Made by a program: the position numbers and the translations under genes
Notes under the pieces: generated by a model
The model's input: only the letters and a program-made list of their open reading frames with translations
Told to the model about the DNA's origin: nothing
Database searches by the model: none
Origin: Inonotus obliquus
Lineage: Eukaryota; Basidiomycota; Agaricomycetes; Hymenochaetales; Hymenochaetaceae
Reading direction: 5' to 3'
Assembly: GCA_032164295.1 (NCBI GenBank)
Contig: JAJHTX010000005.1
Location: 868,001-932,000, forward strand
Length of the DNA: 64,000 bases
Shown here: piece by piece, positions 9,713 to 19,734 of the stretch
How positions within the stretch are numbered: the first letter of the stretch is position 1
Layout of the letters: each line of letters begins with the position of its first letter

Positions 9713-9734
9713 GAACCATATTCTGGACTCATCA

Positions 9735-9925
9735 ATTGATTCATTGATGGCACATCATTCATCAAGTAACTCATTGATGCACATCATTCATCAAATAACT
9801 CATTGATGCACAGCATCTATCAAGTAATTCATTGATGCACAGCATTCATCAAATCATGCATTGATGCACATCACTCATCAATTAATTCATTGATGCACAT
9901 CATTCATCAAATAACTCATTGATAC
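9735..9925. repeat. Tandem repeat, 29-bp unit
   Basis: Roughly six head-to-tail copies of a 29-base unit beginning ATTGATGCACATCATTCATC, with scattered substitutions, directly after the 24-bp array inside element X. The two arrays share the word ATCATTCATCAA, so one may derive from the other. There are no spacers of variable sequence. Confidence 0.85.
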
Positions 9926-11199
9926 ATTGATACATATCACTTGATTTGGAGTATTTGATGCATAGCTTTGGAAGGAGATATCAAATTTTGATGATGTGGT
10001 TGATGCAGATCTATTTTTAGCTTATGCTGTGGATTATGTAAATTGGTCTTGGAATTAGTATTTAAGGACCAGCATGTAGCCCCCCAGAGGAGCATATAGA
10101 ATTAACTCCTCATAGAATAACTCACCAGAGTTCTCCCCCAGAACAAGACAAGCTCACATCACTCTGTGACCTCTTGTCACACCATTTGCAAGTCAAGTCA
10201 AGGTTTCGTCGCATACAGTTGACCACAGCTTAAGACTGGGTAACTGCATTGCTCAAGGACTAGTTTGGTACTAGTCAAAGGTATTGTATCACCTCTGTTC
10301 CAATTGGACATTGGTGATAAACTCCCTCTCAAAGTCGATATCTAATAACTCGAGACTTCGAGTGTGTGTGTCCCTCTAGACATTGACATCTATTCTGCAT
10401 AGCTTGTCATTGCCTACCTCGGTGTGGACAATTTAATTGCTCCTCACCCACGGTGACCTATCACTCACTTTCAAGAGAATTGGATAAAGACTCATCTCTC
10501 ACTCACTCTACATCTCTACTTGAACTCGAATCTCTCAACCCTCCGACTACAACAAGTTGCCCATAGCTTCAACGAACAACTGGGAAGACTACCTGCCTAG
10601 ATAATTAGACCGGTTAACTCAGTGGGAGTGTACTTGGTTATTCAACAGCCAATACCATCCCAGCACGACACCGGTATCGATACCGGTGACTACGAGACGA
10701 GACGAACGAACGGGGACTTGAACGAGATGAGCAAAACCCGGACCTTCACTCTGGAAGTTCCTCTCAGATTAACTGGTTTGCTACAGTAGAACATGCAGGC
10801 TATAAATACCATAATACCGTAGCCATTCAAGATACCAAATGGAGGGTTTTTACAAGTCGAATCGTACCGTAATCCGGTACAAGAAATGGAACATAAAGTC
10901 GAATTGAATGTAAAATTACAATCAGGGGAAACATAAGATGATGAATGAATAAGAAGTTTTATCAGGGGGTAGCTAAGAATAGGGTGGGACGAGACAAGAA
11001 CCCAATGAAAACTCACGACGAGTGATACCGAGGTAGGGCGGCGATACCGACGTCGACCAGCGCTAAATTAAGGACGTGTCTCAAGCTACCGCATGGGCAC
11101 TCCTGGCGATGTCCCTGTTGTAGGAGAAGCACGTCATCCTGATTTACCTTTGTTCCAGTATCATGATCCGTGCGGCGTCAGTCTGGGCGTCTACCGGTA

Positions 11200-12475
11200 A
11201 ATTTTCGAGATCGCGGCCGGTACCGGAGGTACTGGTCGAGGGGTGTATGGTATAAGAATACGGGGAGGGCCAAATGAGGCAGTACTTATCCAGTACGCTC
11301 ACGGTACTTGTTGTCTGTAGAAGGGGGATGTAAAGAGAGCCAAAGGAATGGTAGAAAGGGGTGCTGGATCAGCTAGATGTTGGGGGGAATGTGTTCTTGT
11401 CTGGAATCGAGAGGGTCGGTACCGTGGGAAAAACGTCGGTACAGGTCGGTACTTGAACGAACAGGATCGGTATGTGCAGAAATGTTGTAGAACAAAAGCT
11501 CAGTACAGAAACGAAAGGTGGATGTGCAAAATACGAAGAATAACAAAATGTTGGTACCGTGGGAAAAACGTCGGTACAGGTCGGTATTGCAAGGAAACAG
11601 CTAGCACGGGGTGGTATAGCGAGAAACAGAATGAGGGAGACTGGTGGATGAAGGTGTCGACTGGACTGGGAAGCAAACCTGAGCCCTCGCACGGGAGGCT
11701 AACTCCTGAGGTGAACTTGAGACGAAACTGGGACAGAACTTGAGACGAAGCTGAGATGAGACTGAGAAGGGGGTGAGGAAAACCTGAGCCCTCACGCTAG
11801 AGGCTAGCTCCTAAGATTACCTGGAGAGCTACTACGTACAGGAGGAGATATTTATACTACTGTACCGTAGTTAGCTCATAAATCCAAAAGGAGAAAGTAG
11901 AAAGGAAGATCAAAACAAAGAAAAGTCTGAAGAAAAATGTAACAAGGAAAGTGAACATTGCAGCGCCATCAGGGGGACAACAAGAAAGGGTTAGGGATGA
12001 CAAGATACCAATGAAAACGTAGCATATAGTACCCCTGGATGAAAAGTCCTCAGGACAAGAGATTTGAGCCCCTGCCAATTGATACCGACACATTTCTGGT
12101 GGTACCGGACCTGAAAACCTTAACAGATACTGCCCTGAGCTTCCCCAAAGAACCGGCATGCATAGTCCAACCATCAGGAATGAATACCAGAGAGGAAGAC
12201 GTCTGATCCATGTCATGAGAGCATGTCGAATTGCCAAATTGTCTCGGTACCGGGTTTCTCGGCACTCGGTACTCTCGGTATTCTCGGTACCGGGTTTCTT
12301 GGCGCTCGGTACCGGTACTCTCGGTGTTCGGTACTTCGAGAAATGGGACCAGCAGTTTCTCTGGGTGTGCTGGTGGATACTGGAAGGTGTAGACGGGACA
12401 GTACCGTAGCATGGGATAAGTGTAGAATGGGATACCGGGCTCGATACCGAGCTCAGCCGCACGTAGTTCTCTTCA
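11200..12475 (-). repeat. 3' LTR of element L1
   Basis: This 1276-bp LTR is uninterrupted and serves as the template for reconstructing the split right LTR. It is dense in GGTACC/GGTATC words. The open frames within it (for example 11348-11743) also occur in the other LTR and are not genes. A short purine stretch (GGGAGA) precedes it on the minus strand as a weak polypurine tract. Confidence 0.85.
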
Positions 12476-12849
12476 TCTCCCGGGCACTTTAAATAGTGAC
12501 TGTCCTCAGTCATCCTCCATAGCCAAGGTGCATCGGTAACGTGAGGTGGCACAAGAAAAGGTAAGCCGATGAGTCCTTCCTCCAACCCAATCCATCATCA
12601 AGTCGACTCGGCATCTCCGGTACCAGTGATTAGTAAGCTTCGGTACCGGGAGTGGTAGTGGAATGCAACTGCAGTGTCATCGAATAGGAACCAATACCGA
12701 AATTCGAACAAAGGACAGAAGAACGTGAATAAGTGAGACAGTGAAAGAATGTACAAGATAATTTGAGAATGGGATGGGGGTATAGGTACGGAAGGTAAAA
12801 CAATCAAATACCGACCGTGCAAACGGATTTCAGAAGTAGAAGTTCAAAA

Positions 12850-15342
12850 TTATCCATAATCAGAAAGGAGAGGGTGGAATAGAAGAAAGAATAGCTGGGA
12901 AAGGGGTAGCAACCAGTCCACAGCCATACCGAGGTATGTTCCACCATTGATACAATAGCCCCGTCCGGTACCGAGCTTATGTAAGCGGTACCGAGGCGGT
13001 ACTGAGATCAGGAGAGAGTCTTGCACAGTACTCTGGTACCGGTAGCTGCTGCGAGCCGTCGCTAGTTGCTTGCCCGGGTTGGCAGGGAACGTCTGGCTGA
13101 GTTGTCCTAAAATGAGCAAGCCATAGTCGTCCTTGAACCATAGTCCGTCACGTGTACCAAATACCGACGACTCCTTGGTGCTTGTAGACTTTACGGTCAC
13201 CACATTTCCCAACTCGAGAGCCCTTACTGAAATACCGGAAATGCTTCGATGGGTCGTAGAATGAGTTCCAAGAGCTGCTGCCACCACTGAATGAACTACC
13301 GAGCCAATACCAGGGGGTTGGTACCGATGCCGAGAGAAAAGTACCGGTACCGGTACCGGAAATCGATCGAATAAGCCAAGACGTGCAACTCCTCCAATAC
13401 CAATAGAAGCTCTACTAGTTCCAGTAGATGTCGTACGGCTGACCTGAGACTCCAGGGATGAATTCTTCCTAGTACCATAGTCCAAATGGCTGGCGTCTAC
13501 CGACTCGATGTGGCTGTGCTCGGTACCGAGAGGCTGGGGAATCCCGGGTGACAAGACGCGCGTGGGGGAGCAACCAGTAAATGCCTTCCGAAATTCGTAC
13601 ACTGGATCCAAAACCTGAGGATGAGTGCCAACTAGACAGAAGATTGAAGCGGGGGCCTTCCTAACAATGCCAACGACTGGGAGAACAGGTACCGAAAAAT
13701 CTAGAGCATGTACCGGGGCCTCGACGATTGCATCCTGCACTGGAACGATTGATACCGGGGACTTGACAATTTCATCTGGCACTGGAATGACTGGTACCGG
13801 AGCCACCGATGACACTAACGAGTCGTCAGCTGGATCCATATCCTGACTGATACCAGGGTCCGGTATGTGGCTGTGCACCTCAATTCCGATCGATACTCGA
13901 TGCTTGTCCACCAGACGTATGCCTTCTAGACACTGCATTACTTCCTGACCTAACACGTCTCCTCCTGCAACCGAATCTGCTGGTCCTTCTTCAACTAGCG
14001 ACCTGGAGCTGAGTACTGGGAGATCTTCTTCCTTCTCTGACGGCTCTCCTGCTGTCTCGGTACCAACTGCATACACACTCCCGGGACCTCCACACACAAC
14101 TGAAACCAACTCGCTCATCTGCCTTCTAAGCTCCTGCGACAATGCCAACAACTCGCGTTGAGATACTGTAAGCCCAGATCCAAGAGGCTGATCTACCGAG
14201 GCCAGTACCGGAGACTTCCAGTCAGCTACCGAGGGCTCGTACACATCTTCTTTGGGTTTCGGGAGTGGGTCTGGCATTGCTAAGACTCTGCTGGGAGACG
14301 TGTCCTCCATATAGTAGTACTCCGGTATGGATGATCTCTCGGCGCTCCGGTACTCCGGTACTTGCAATCTCTCGGTGCTCCGGTACTCCGGTACTAGCAG
14401 TCTCTCTGCACTCCGGTACTCCCTCCTGCGTGCTCCCTCTGCCTTTCTTTGAGCCTCCTCAAGCAGAATCTCCAACCTAACGACCTCCTGATCATCTCCT
14501 ACCTCCTCTGCAATTCTCTTCCTTGCAACTGGGGACTCTCGGCATTGCTGGATCGGTACCGGGACTGATACCGGAGGTGAATGGGCCACTACTACGTTTA
14601 CCGAAGGCAACTCCAATGGTTCCAGTAACAACTGCTGCTCCTGCTCCAGTTCCTCTACCTGTAACTGAAGGACCTGCAACGTCTTCCAGAGTGTACCAAG
14701 GTCTGGCTCCTCCTTGACTGGCTGCGACTCAGCATTACGTAATCCGGTACAAGGTGATTCATCGAAAAAGTCGGTACCGAGAACGTAATCAGCATGCTTA
14801 TGGATCTGCTCCACTGTATATATCGTTCCAGGCTGGGGATCTGCTTCTTTTGTCTCGAGACGTAAACGGATGCGATCCCGAAGGCTACCGGTGAATACTG
14901 AGAAGTAGTACCGGGCTGCTTCCTCTACCGAGAGGGTACCGAGACTCTTCAGATAGCTCCAATGCACGAAAAATTCGTTCCGGTACTGGGCCAGATCGAG
15001 TCGTGTCTTGATCCCTTTGCATCTCCAGAACTCTACAAGCTGAGCAACATCTTCTCGAGTATACCGGGCTCCTTCAGACAAAATTGGGTAAAATGACTTG
15101 ATAGCTGCTTTGGCCTTCGACCAATCGGTAGCGGTATCTGACGCATCTGGTGAGGTCTTCCAAAGCTCGGCTACAGTGCGAGATGCATAGTATCCAGCAT
15201 ACCAAATCGTCTGGGCTGGGTCTAGGTTGTATTCGGCAGCTAGGTACTCTATGTCTTCAAGGTACCGGGGCAGTTCTCGTGGTTCGGTACCATCGAACGA
15301 AGGAGTGTCTTCGGTTCCGCGTCTGGGAGGACGTCCTACCAT
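12850..15342 (-). CDS. Gag-like protein of element L1 (830 aa), no zinc knuckle
   Basis: One uninterrupted 830-codon frame starting at 15342 (MVGRPPRRG). Residues about 15-200 look like a retrotransposon capsid domain: an FDGTEPRELPRYLEDIEYLA start, a Trp/Tyr helix segment, a QYRNEFFVHW-type motif and YYFSVFTGSLRDRIR. A Leu/Glu-rich coiled-coil stretch follows (about 215-250), then short YRS(A/T)ER-type repeats near residues 305-345 and a long Pro/Val/Ser-rich tail. There is no CCHC motif, no D(S/T)G protease and no RT. The codons are saturated with GTACCG/CGGTAC words, like the surrounding LTRs, which is odd for coding DNA. It stops about 375 bases before the 3' LTR. Confidence 0.8.
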   Translation of the reverse strand: MVGRPPRRGTEDTPSFDGTEPRELPRYLEDIEYLAAEYNLDPAQTIWYAGYYASRTVAELWKTSPDASDTATDWSKAKAAIKSFYPILSEGARYTREDVAQLVEFWRCKGIKTRLDLAQYRNEFFVHWSYLKSLGTLSVEEAARYYFSVFTGSLRDRIRLRLETKEADPQPGTIYTVEQIHKHADYVLGTDFFDESPCTGLRNAESQPVKEEPDLGTLWKTLQVLQLQVEELEQEQQLLLEPLELPSVNVVVAHSPPVSVPVPIQQCRESPVARKRIAEEVGDDQEVVRLEILLEEAQRKAEGARRREYRSAERLLVPEYRSTERLQVPEYRSAERSSIPEYYYMEDTSPSRVLAMPDPLPKPKEDVYEPSVADWKSPVLASVDQPLGSGLTVSQRELLALSQELRRQMSELVSVVCGGPGSVYAVGTETAGEPSEKEEDLPVLSSRSLVEEGPADSVAGGDVLGQEVMQCLEGIRLVDKHRVSIGIEVHSHIPDPGISQDMDPADDSLVSSVAPVPVIPVPDEIVKSPVSIVPVQDAIVEAPVHALDFSVPVLPVVGIVRKAPASIFCLVGTHPQVLDPVYEFRKAFTGCSPTRVLSPGIPQPLGTEHSHIESVDASHLDYGTRKNSSLESQVSRTTSTGTSRASIGIGGVARLGLFDRFPVPVPVLFSRHRYQPPGIGSVVHSVVAAALGTHSTTHRSISGISVRALELGNVVTVKSTSTKESSVFGTRDGLWFKDDYGLLILGQLSQTFPANPGKQLATARSSYRYQSTVQDSLLISVPPRYRLHKLGTGRGYCINGGTYLGMAVDWLLPLSQLFFLLFHPLLSDYG

Positions 15343-15611
15343 CTTGCTCGAGTGGGGTTATACTTCTAAATTGATAATGGAGTGAAATACGAACTGAAAA
15401 GGGAAAACGACTAATGGCTGGGGGATTGTGAAGCGGCAATAAGAACAAATGCTACCGTCCGGTACTGAGGTACCAGTCTGCCGAGACTTTTACAGAGATG
15501 AACTGGACAAAACAAACTGTCGGTATTGAAAGGGAATGAAAGGGGAGTAGTCAGAATAATCAATTAGACAACAAGACACCTTGAAAACCCTCCCTCGCCG
15601 TGGGCTCCAGA
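15343..15611 (-). other. Leader of element L1 with tRNA-type primer site
   Basis: Between the 5' LTR and the gag start. Its first bases on the minus strand (15609 down to 15592) read TGGAGCCCACGGCGAGGG. They start with the TGG expected opposite a tRNA CCA end and lie 2 nt from the LTR. The primer tRNA was not identified. No other feature is visible. Confidence 0.6.
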
Positions 15612-18600
15612 TAAATTTTCGAGATCGCGGCCGGTACCGGAGGTACTGGTCGAGGGGTGTATGGTATAAGAATACGGGGAGGGCCAAATGAGGCAGTACT
15701 TATCCAGTACGCTCACGGTACTTGTTGTCTGTAGAAGGGGGATGTAAAGAGAGCCAAAGGAATGGTAGAAAGGGGTGCTGGATCAGCTAGATGTCGGGGG
15801 GAATGTGTTCTTGTCTGGAATCGAGAGGGTCGGTACCGTGGGAAAAACGTCGGTACAGGTCGGTACTTGAACGAACGGGATCGGTATGTGCAGAAATGTT
15901 GTAGAACAAAAGCTCAGTACAGAAACGAAAGGTGGATGTGCAAAATACGAAGAATAACAAAATGTTGGTACCGTGGGAAAAACGTCGGTACAGGTCGGTA
16001 TTGCAAGGAAACAGCTAGCACGGGGTGGTATAGCGAGAAACAGAATGAGGGAGACTGGTGGATGAAGGTGTCGACTGGACTGGGAAGCAAACCTGAGCCC
16101 TCGCACGGGAGGCTAACTCCTGAGGTGAACTTGAGACGAAACTGGGACAGAACTTGAGACGAAGCTGAGATGAGACTGAGAAGGGGGTGAGGAAAACCTG
16201 AGCCCTCACGCTAGAGGCTAGCTCCTAAGATTACCTGGAGAGCTACTACGTACAGGAGGAGATATTTATACTACTGTACCGTAGTTAGCTCATAAATCCA
16301 AAAGGAGAAAGTAGAAAGGAAGATCAAAACAAAGAAAAGTCTGAAGAAAAATGTAACAAGGAAAGTGAACATTGCAGCGCCATCAGGGGGACAACAAGAA
16401 AGGGTTAGGGATGACAAGATACCAATGAAAACGTAGCATATAGTACCCCTGGATGAAAAGTCCTCAGGACAAGAGATTTGAGCCCCTGCCAATTGATACC
16501 GACACATTTCTGGTGGTACCGGACCTGAAAACCTTAACAGATACTGCCCTGAGCTTCCCCAAAGAACCGGCATGCATAGTCCAACCATCAGGAATGAATA
16601 CCAGAGAGGAAGACGTCTGATCCATGTCATGAGAGCATGTCGAATTGCCAAATTGTCTCGGTACCGGGTTTCTCGGTGAATGTGCGAGAACGCGGCCGGT
16701 ATTAGAAATACCGGATGAGGGGGGTACGATTTAGATGCGTTGGGAGGGCCGGTACGTGGCGGTACTAAGTCGTACAGTCACAGACAAGTCGTCAAGAGAG
16801 AATAGTAGGGCCTGGCTGGATTGATGAGTACAGGAGACTATAGGTGACCGCTCAAGAGGAGAGGTATCAGGAGACGATCAATACCGAGACGAATCCGTCG
16901 ATACCGAGTCGTCTGGTGTCCGGTATTACGGTAGAGAGAACGAAGCAGTAGAGGAAGCGAGCTGAGGAGGTGTTTTTGATAGGACTGGTCGTGAGACGAG
17001 AGACGAGGGCGACGAAGACGAGAACGACGACTACCGGTATCGATACCGGTGACTACGAGACGAGACGAACGAACGGGGACTTGAACGGGATGAGCAAAAC
17101 CCGGACCTTCACTCTGGAAGTTCCTCTCAGATTAGCTGGTTTGCTACAGTAGAACATGCAGGCTATAAATACCATAATACCGTAGCCATTCAAGATACCA
17201 AATGGGGGGTTTTTTACAAGTCGAATCGTACCGTAATCCGGTACAAGAAATGGAACATAAGGTCGAATTGAATGTAAAATTACAATCAGGGGAAACATAA
17301 GATGATGAATGAATAAGAAGTTTTATCAGGGGGTAGCTAAGAATAGGGTGGGACGAGACAAGAACCCAATGAAAACTCACGACGAGTGATACCGAGGTAG
17401 GGCGGCGATACCGACGTCGACCAGCGCTAAATTAAGGACGTGTCTCAAGCTACCGCATGGGCGCTCCTGGCGATGTCCCTGTCGTAGGAGAAGCACGTCA
17501 TCCTGATTTACCTTTGTTCCGGTATCATGATCCGTGCGGCGTCAGTCTGGGCGTCTACCGATCGATCGGACGGCGTGCTCCGATGTTGACGTGTCGGTAC
17601 AACCCAACCTTGGCAATGGGGTACTCTACCGTTCGGTACCAATCAGTACCCTGGGATCGTCCCTGAGCATCGCTCTAGCCCCTCGATATCGACCGGTACG
17701 CGTCGCCTGACTCGACTGGGCATTGCTTGGCTTCCCCTCCGAGTCGGATCGATGGCCTCCTCCGAGATCGAAGCAGCATACGGTGGACTTGATTCATTTC
17801 CCAACCTTCCTCTCGACGTAGATCTCCGATGGCGTGGTCTCGACCTAGCACACGTAACGAACTCCGGTACCGGAGCGGACCATCGGTATCAACACCGGTA
17901 TCGTCGGTATCGATGCATGGCGGTTCGGAAGGGCATACCGTCGGGCTTGGAACCTCGACCATGATCCAACTCTTCGCAGCAACGTATGGCAGACCGAGTG
18001 CAGCTTTGTGAGTCTTTTTCTATGGTATGGGCTGTCGAGGGCGTAGTATCGACTAGGTGTGGAGTATTACGCGTCGGTATCAGGACGGGTGGACGGTACG
18101 GTATCGGTATCATCGGTATCGAAGTCTGGTGGTTCGGTACTATGATGGAAGACGGGCGTAGGGATTGGTGATTCGGTATTGGCGCAGAAGTGGACCAGTT
18201 CTCAATCGCTCTCAGCCTTGTCGAATCGCAGAAGCCTCGTACTTTGTTGGAACCGCAGGCGTAGATAGGACGGCAGAAGTACCGTGGTCCGAAGAGAAGT
18301 AAGAAGCGGTAGAATCGCAGAAGTATTGTTAATTGGAAGAAGCGGTAGAATCGCAGAATTAAGCCCATATCGATCGTAGCCTCCGGTATTACTCTTTATC
18401 GGCACTCGGTACTCTCGGTATTCTCGGTACCGGGTTTCTTGGCACTCGGTACCGGTACTCTCGGTGTTCGGTACTTCGAGAAATGGGACCAGCAGTTTCT
18501 CTGGGTGTGCTGGTGGATACTGGAAGGTGTAGACGGGACAGTACCGTAGCATGGGATAAGTGTAGAATGGGATACCGGGCTCGATACCGAGCTCAGCCGC

Positions 18601-18615
18601 ACGTAGTTCTCTTCA
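15612..18615 (-). repeat. 5' LTR of element L1, split by solo LTR R1'
   Basis: Positions 15612-16676 and 18399-18615 together match the left LTR (11200-12475). The break falls at CTCGG, where the intact copy reads TCTCGGCACTCGG. TCGG is present on both sides of the insertion (16673-16676 and 18399-18402), a clear 4-bp duplication. Confidence 0.85.
16677..18398 (-). mobile_element. R1': intact solo LTR inside the LTR of L1
   Basis: A complete 1722-bp R1 unit, TGAATGTG...CTCTTTA, with a 4-bp target duplication TCGG. It is very similar to the outer R1 blocks, with scattered substitutions and small differences. As the only uninterrupted copy it is the key to decoding the stack. Open frames in it (for example 17889-18368) recur in the outer copy at 18947-19426 and are judged non-genic. 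Confidence 0.85.
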
Positions 18616-19734
18616 CCGGTCGATCAGACGGCGTGCTCCGATGTTGACGTGTCGGTACAACCCAACCTTGGCAATGGGGTACTCTACCGTTCGGTACCAA
18701 TCAGTACTCTGGGATCGTCCCTGAGCATCGCTCTAGCCTCTCGATATCGACCGGTACGCGTCGCCTGACTCGACTGGGCATTGCTTGGCTTCCCCTCCGA
18801 GTCGGATCGATGGCCTCCTCCGAGATCGAAGCAGCATACGGCGGACTTGATTCATTTCCCAACCTTCCTCTCGACGTAGATCTCCGATGGCGTGGTCTCG
18901 ACCTAGCACACGTAACGAACTCCGGTACCGGAGCGGACCATCGGTATCAACACCGGTATCGTCGGTATCGATGCATGGCGGTTCGGAAGGGCATACCGTC
19001 GGACTTGGAGCTTCGACCATGATCCAACTCTTCGCAGCAACGTATGGCAGACTGATTGCAGCGTTGTGAGCCTTTTCCTCTGGTATGGGCTGTCGAGGGC
19101 GTAGTATCGACTAGACGTGGAGTATTAAGCGTCGGTATCAGGATGGGTGGACGGTATGGTATCGGTATCATTGGTATCGAAGTCTGGTGGTTCGGTACTA
19201 TGATGGAAGACGGGCGTAGAGATTGGTGATTCGGTATTGGCGCAGAAGTGGACCAGTTCTCAATCGTTCTTAGCCTTGTCGAATCGCAGAAGCCTCGTAC
19301 TTTGTTGGAACCGCAGGCATAGATAGGACGGCAGAAGTACCGTGGTCCGAAGAGAAGTAAGAAGCGGTAGAATCGCAGAAGTATTGTTAATTGGAAGAAG
19401 CGGTAGAATCGCAGAATTAAGCCCATATCGATCGTAGCCTCCGGTATTACTCTTTACCGTGCATATCGATCATCTGATTATGATCTTGATCTAACCTAAT
19501 GGCCTCAACAAGACATTCATCGGTCTAAAAAAGTCCGACTGACCAGTATATATAAGGCCCCACCCCATTTAGTTTGTCGCATCCCCACTTGTTCCCCACT
19601 CTCACCTCCATTGCAAGACATCCCCGTATCGTATGTAAATAGCTGCAGCCATGCCCAATTTGAAGACGCTGTAGAAAACTGATCCCATCCCGATTGAGAA
19701 GGGAAAGCCACATACAGGTGCATACTCCTTTCTC

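Larger units (their letters stand above)
2412..10670. mobile_element. Element X: LTR-like insertion, itself split by the chromovirus
   Basis: Comparison with the intact R1 unit shows foreign DNA from 2412 to 10670 inserted at an ACCGGT site. The ends are TGTC...GACA, with CCGG on both sides (2408-2411 and 10671-10674). Without the chromovirus and its duplicated ATAGA, about 1.77 kb remains (2412-2884 plus 9378-10670). It has no convincing coding region. The right part has two tandem repeat blocks, a TATTTAA box near 10060, and a long CT-rich stretch near 10480-10560. TG...CA ends with a target duplication and no genes fit a large solo LTR or a short non-autonomous LTR element. No second copy in the window allows a test. 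Confidence 0.65.
11200..18615 (-). mobile_element. L1: non-autonomous gag-only LTR element
   Basis: Two direct LTR copies flank an internal region that holds a single gag-like gene and no protease, RT, RNase H or integrase. The left LTR is 11200-12475; the right LTR is 15612-16676 plus 18399-18615, interrupted by solo LTR R1'. The element is flanked by CCGG (11196-11199 and 18616-18619), and comparison with the intact R1 unit confirms insertion. On the minus strand the LTR begins TGAAGAG and ends AATTTA. A primer-site-like TGGAGCCCACGG lies 2 nt after the 5' LTR. It must rely on enzymes from another element if it moves. Confidence 0.85.
2051..19456 (-). mobile_element. R1: solo LTR split by two later insertions
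   Basis: Three blocks (2051-2411, 10671-11199, 18616-19456) join into a copy of the uninterrupted 1722-bp unit at 16677-18398. The unit starts TGAATGTG and ends CTCTTTA. The outer copy is flanked by CCGT on both sides (2047-2050 and 19457-19460), a 4-bp target-site duplication. There is no internal coding region, so each copy is best read as a solo LTR left by recombination. It is rich in GGTACC/CGGTAC words. Its left end resembles the left end of element L1 (shared GCGGCCGGTA-like stretch), so R1 and L1 are related families; on that basis it is oriented on the minus strand. Short open frames inside it are not genes. Confidence 0.8.

Noticed and set aside
9408..9739. Open frames with Asp/Ile/Leu/His repeats on both strands
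   Set aside because: They are translations of the 24-bp tandem DNA repeat inside element X and have no start context or family likeness.
9545..9925. Possible CRISPR-like array
   Set aside because: The units are head-to-tail without unique spacers, degenerate, and in a eukaryotic genome.
11348..11743. 131-codon frame, also present at 15762-16157
   Set aside because: It lies wholly in the two L1 LTR copies and has no domain; it is repeated only because the LTR is.
11857..12585. 242-codon minus-strand frame with hydrophobic stretches
   Set aside because: It overlaps the 3' LTR of L1 and runs across its inner edge; part of it recurs in the other LTR. No envelope-like organisation is visible, so an env gene is not claimed.
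17889..18368. 159-codon frame, also at 18947-19426
   Set aside because: It is part of the R1 solo LTR repeated in both copies; low complexity with no recognised motif.
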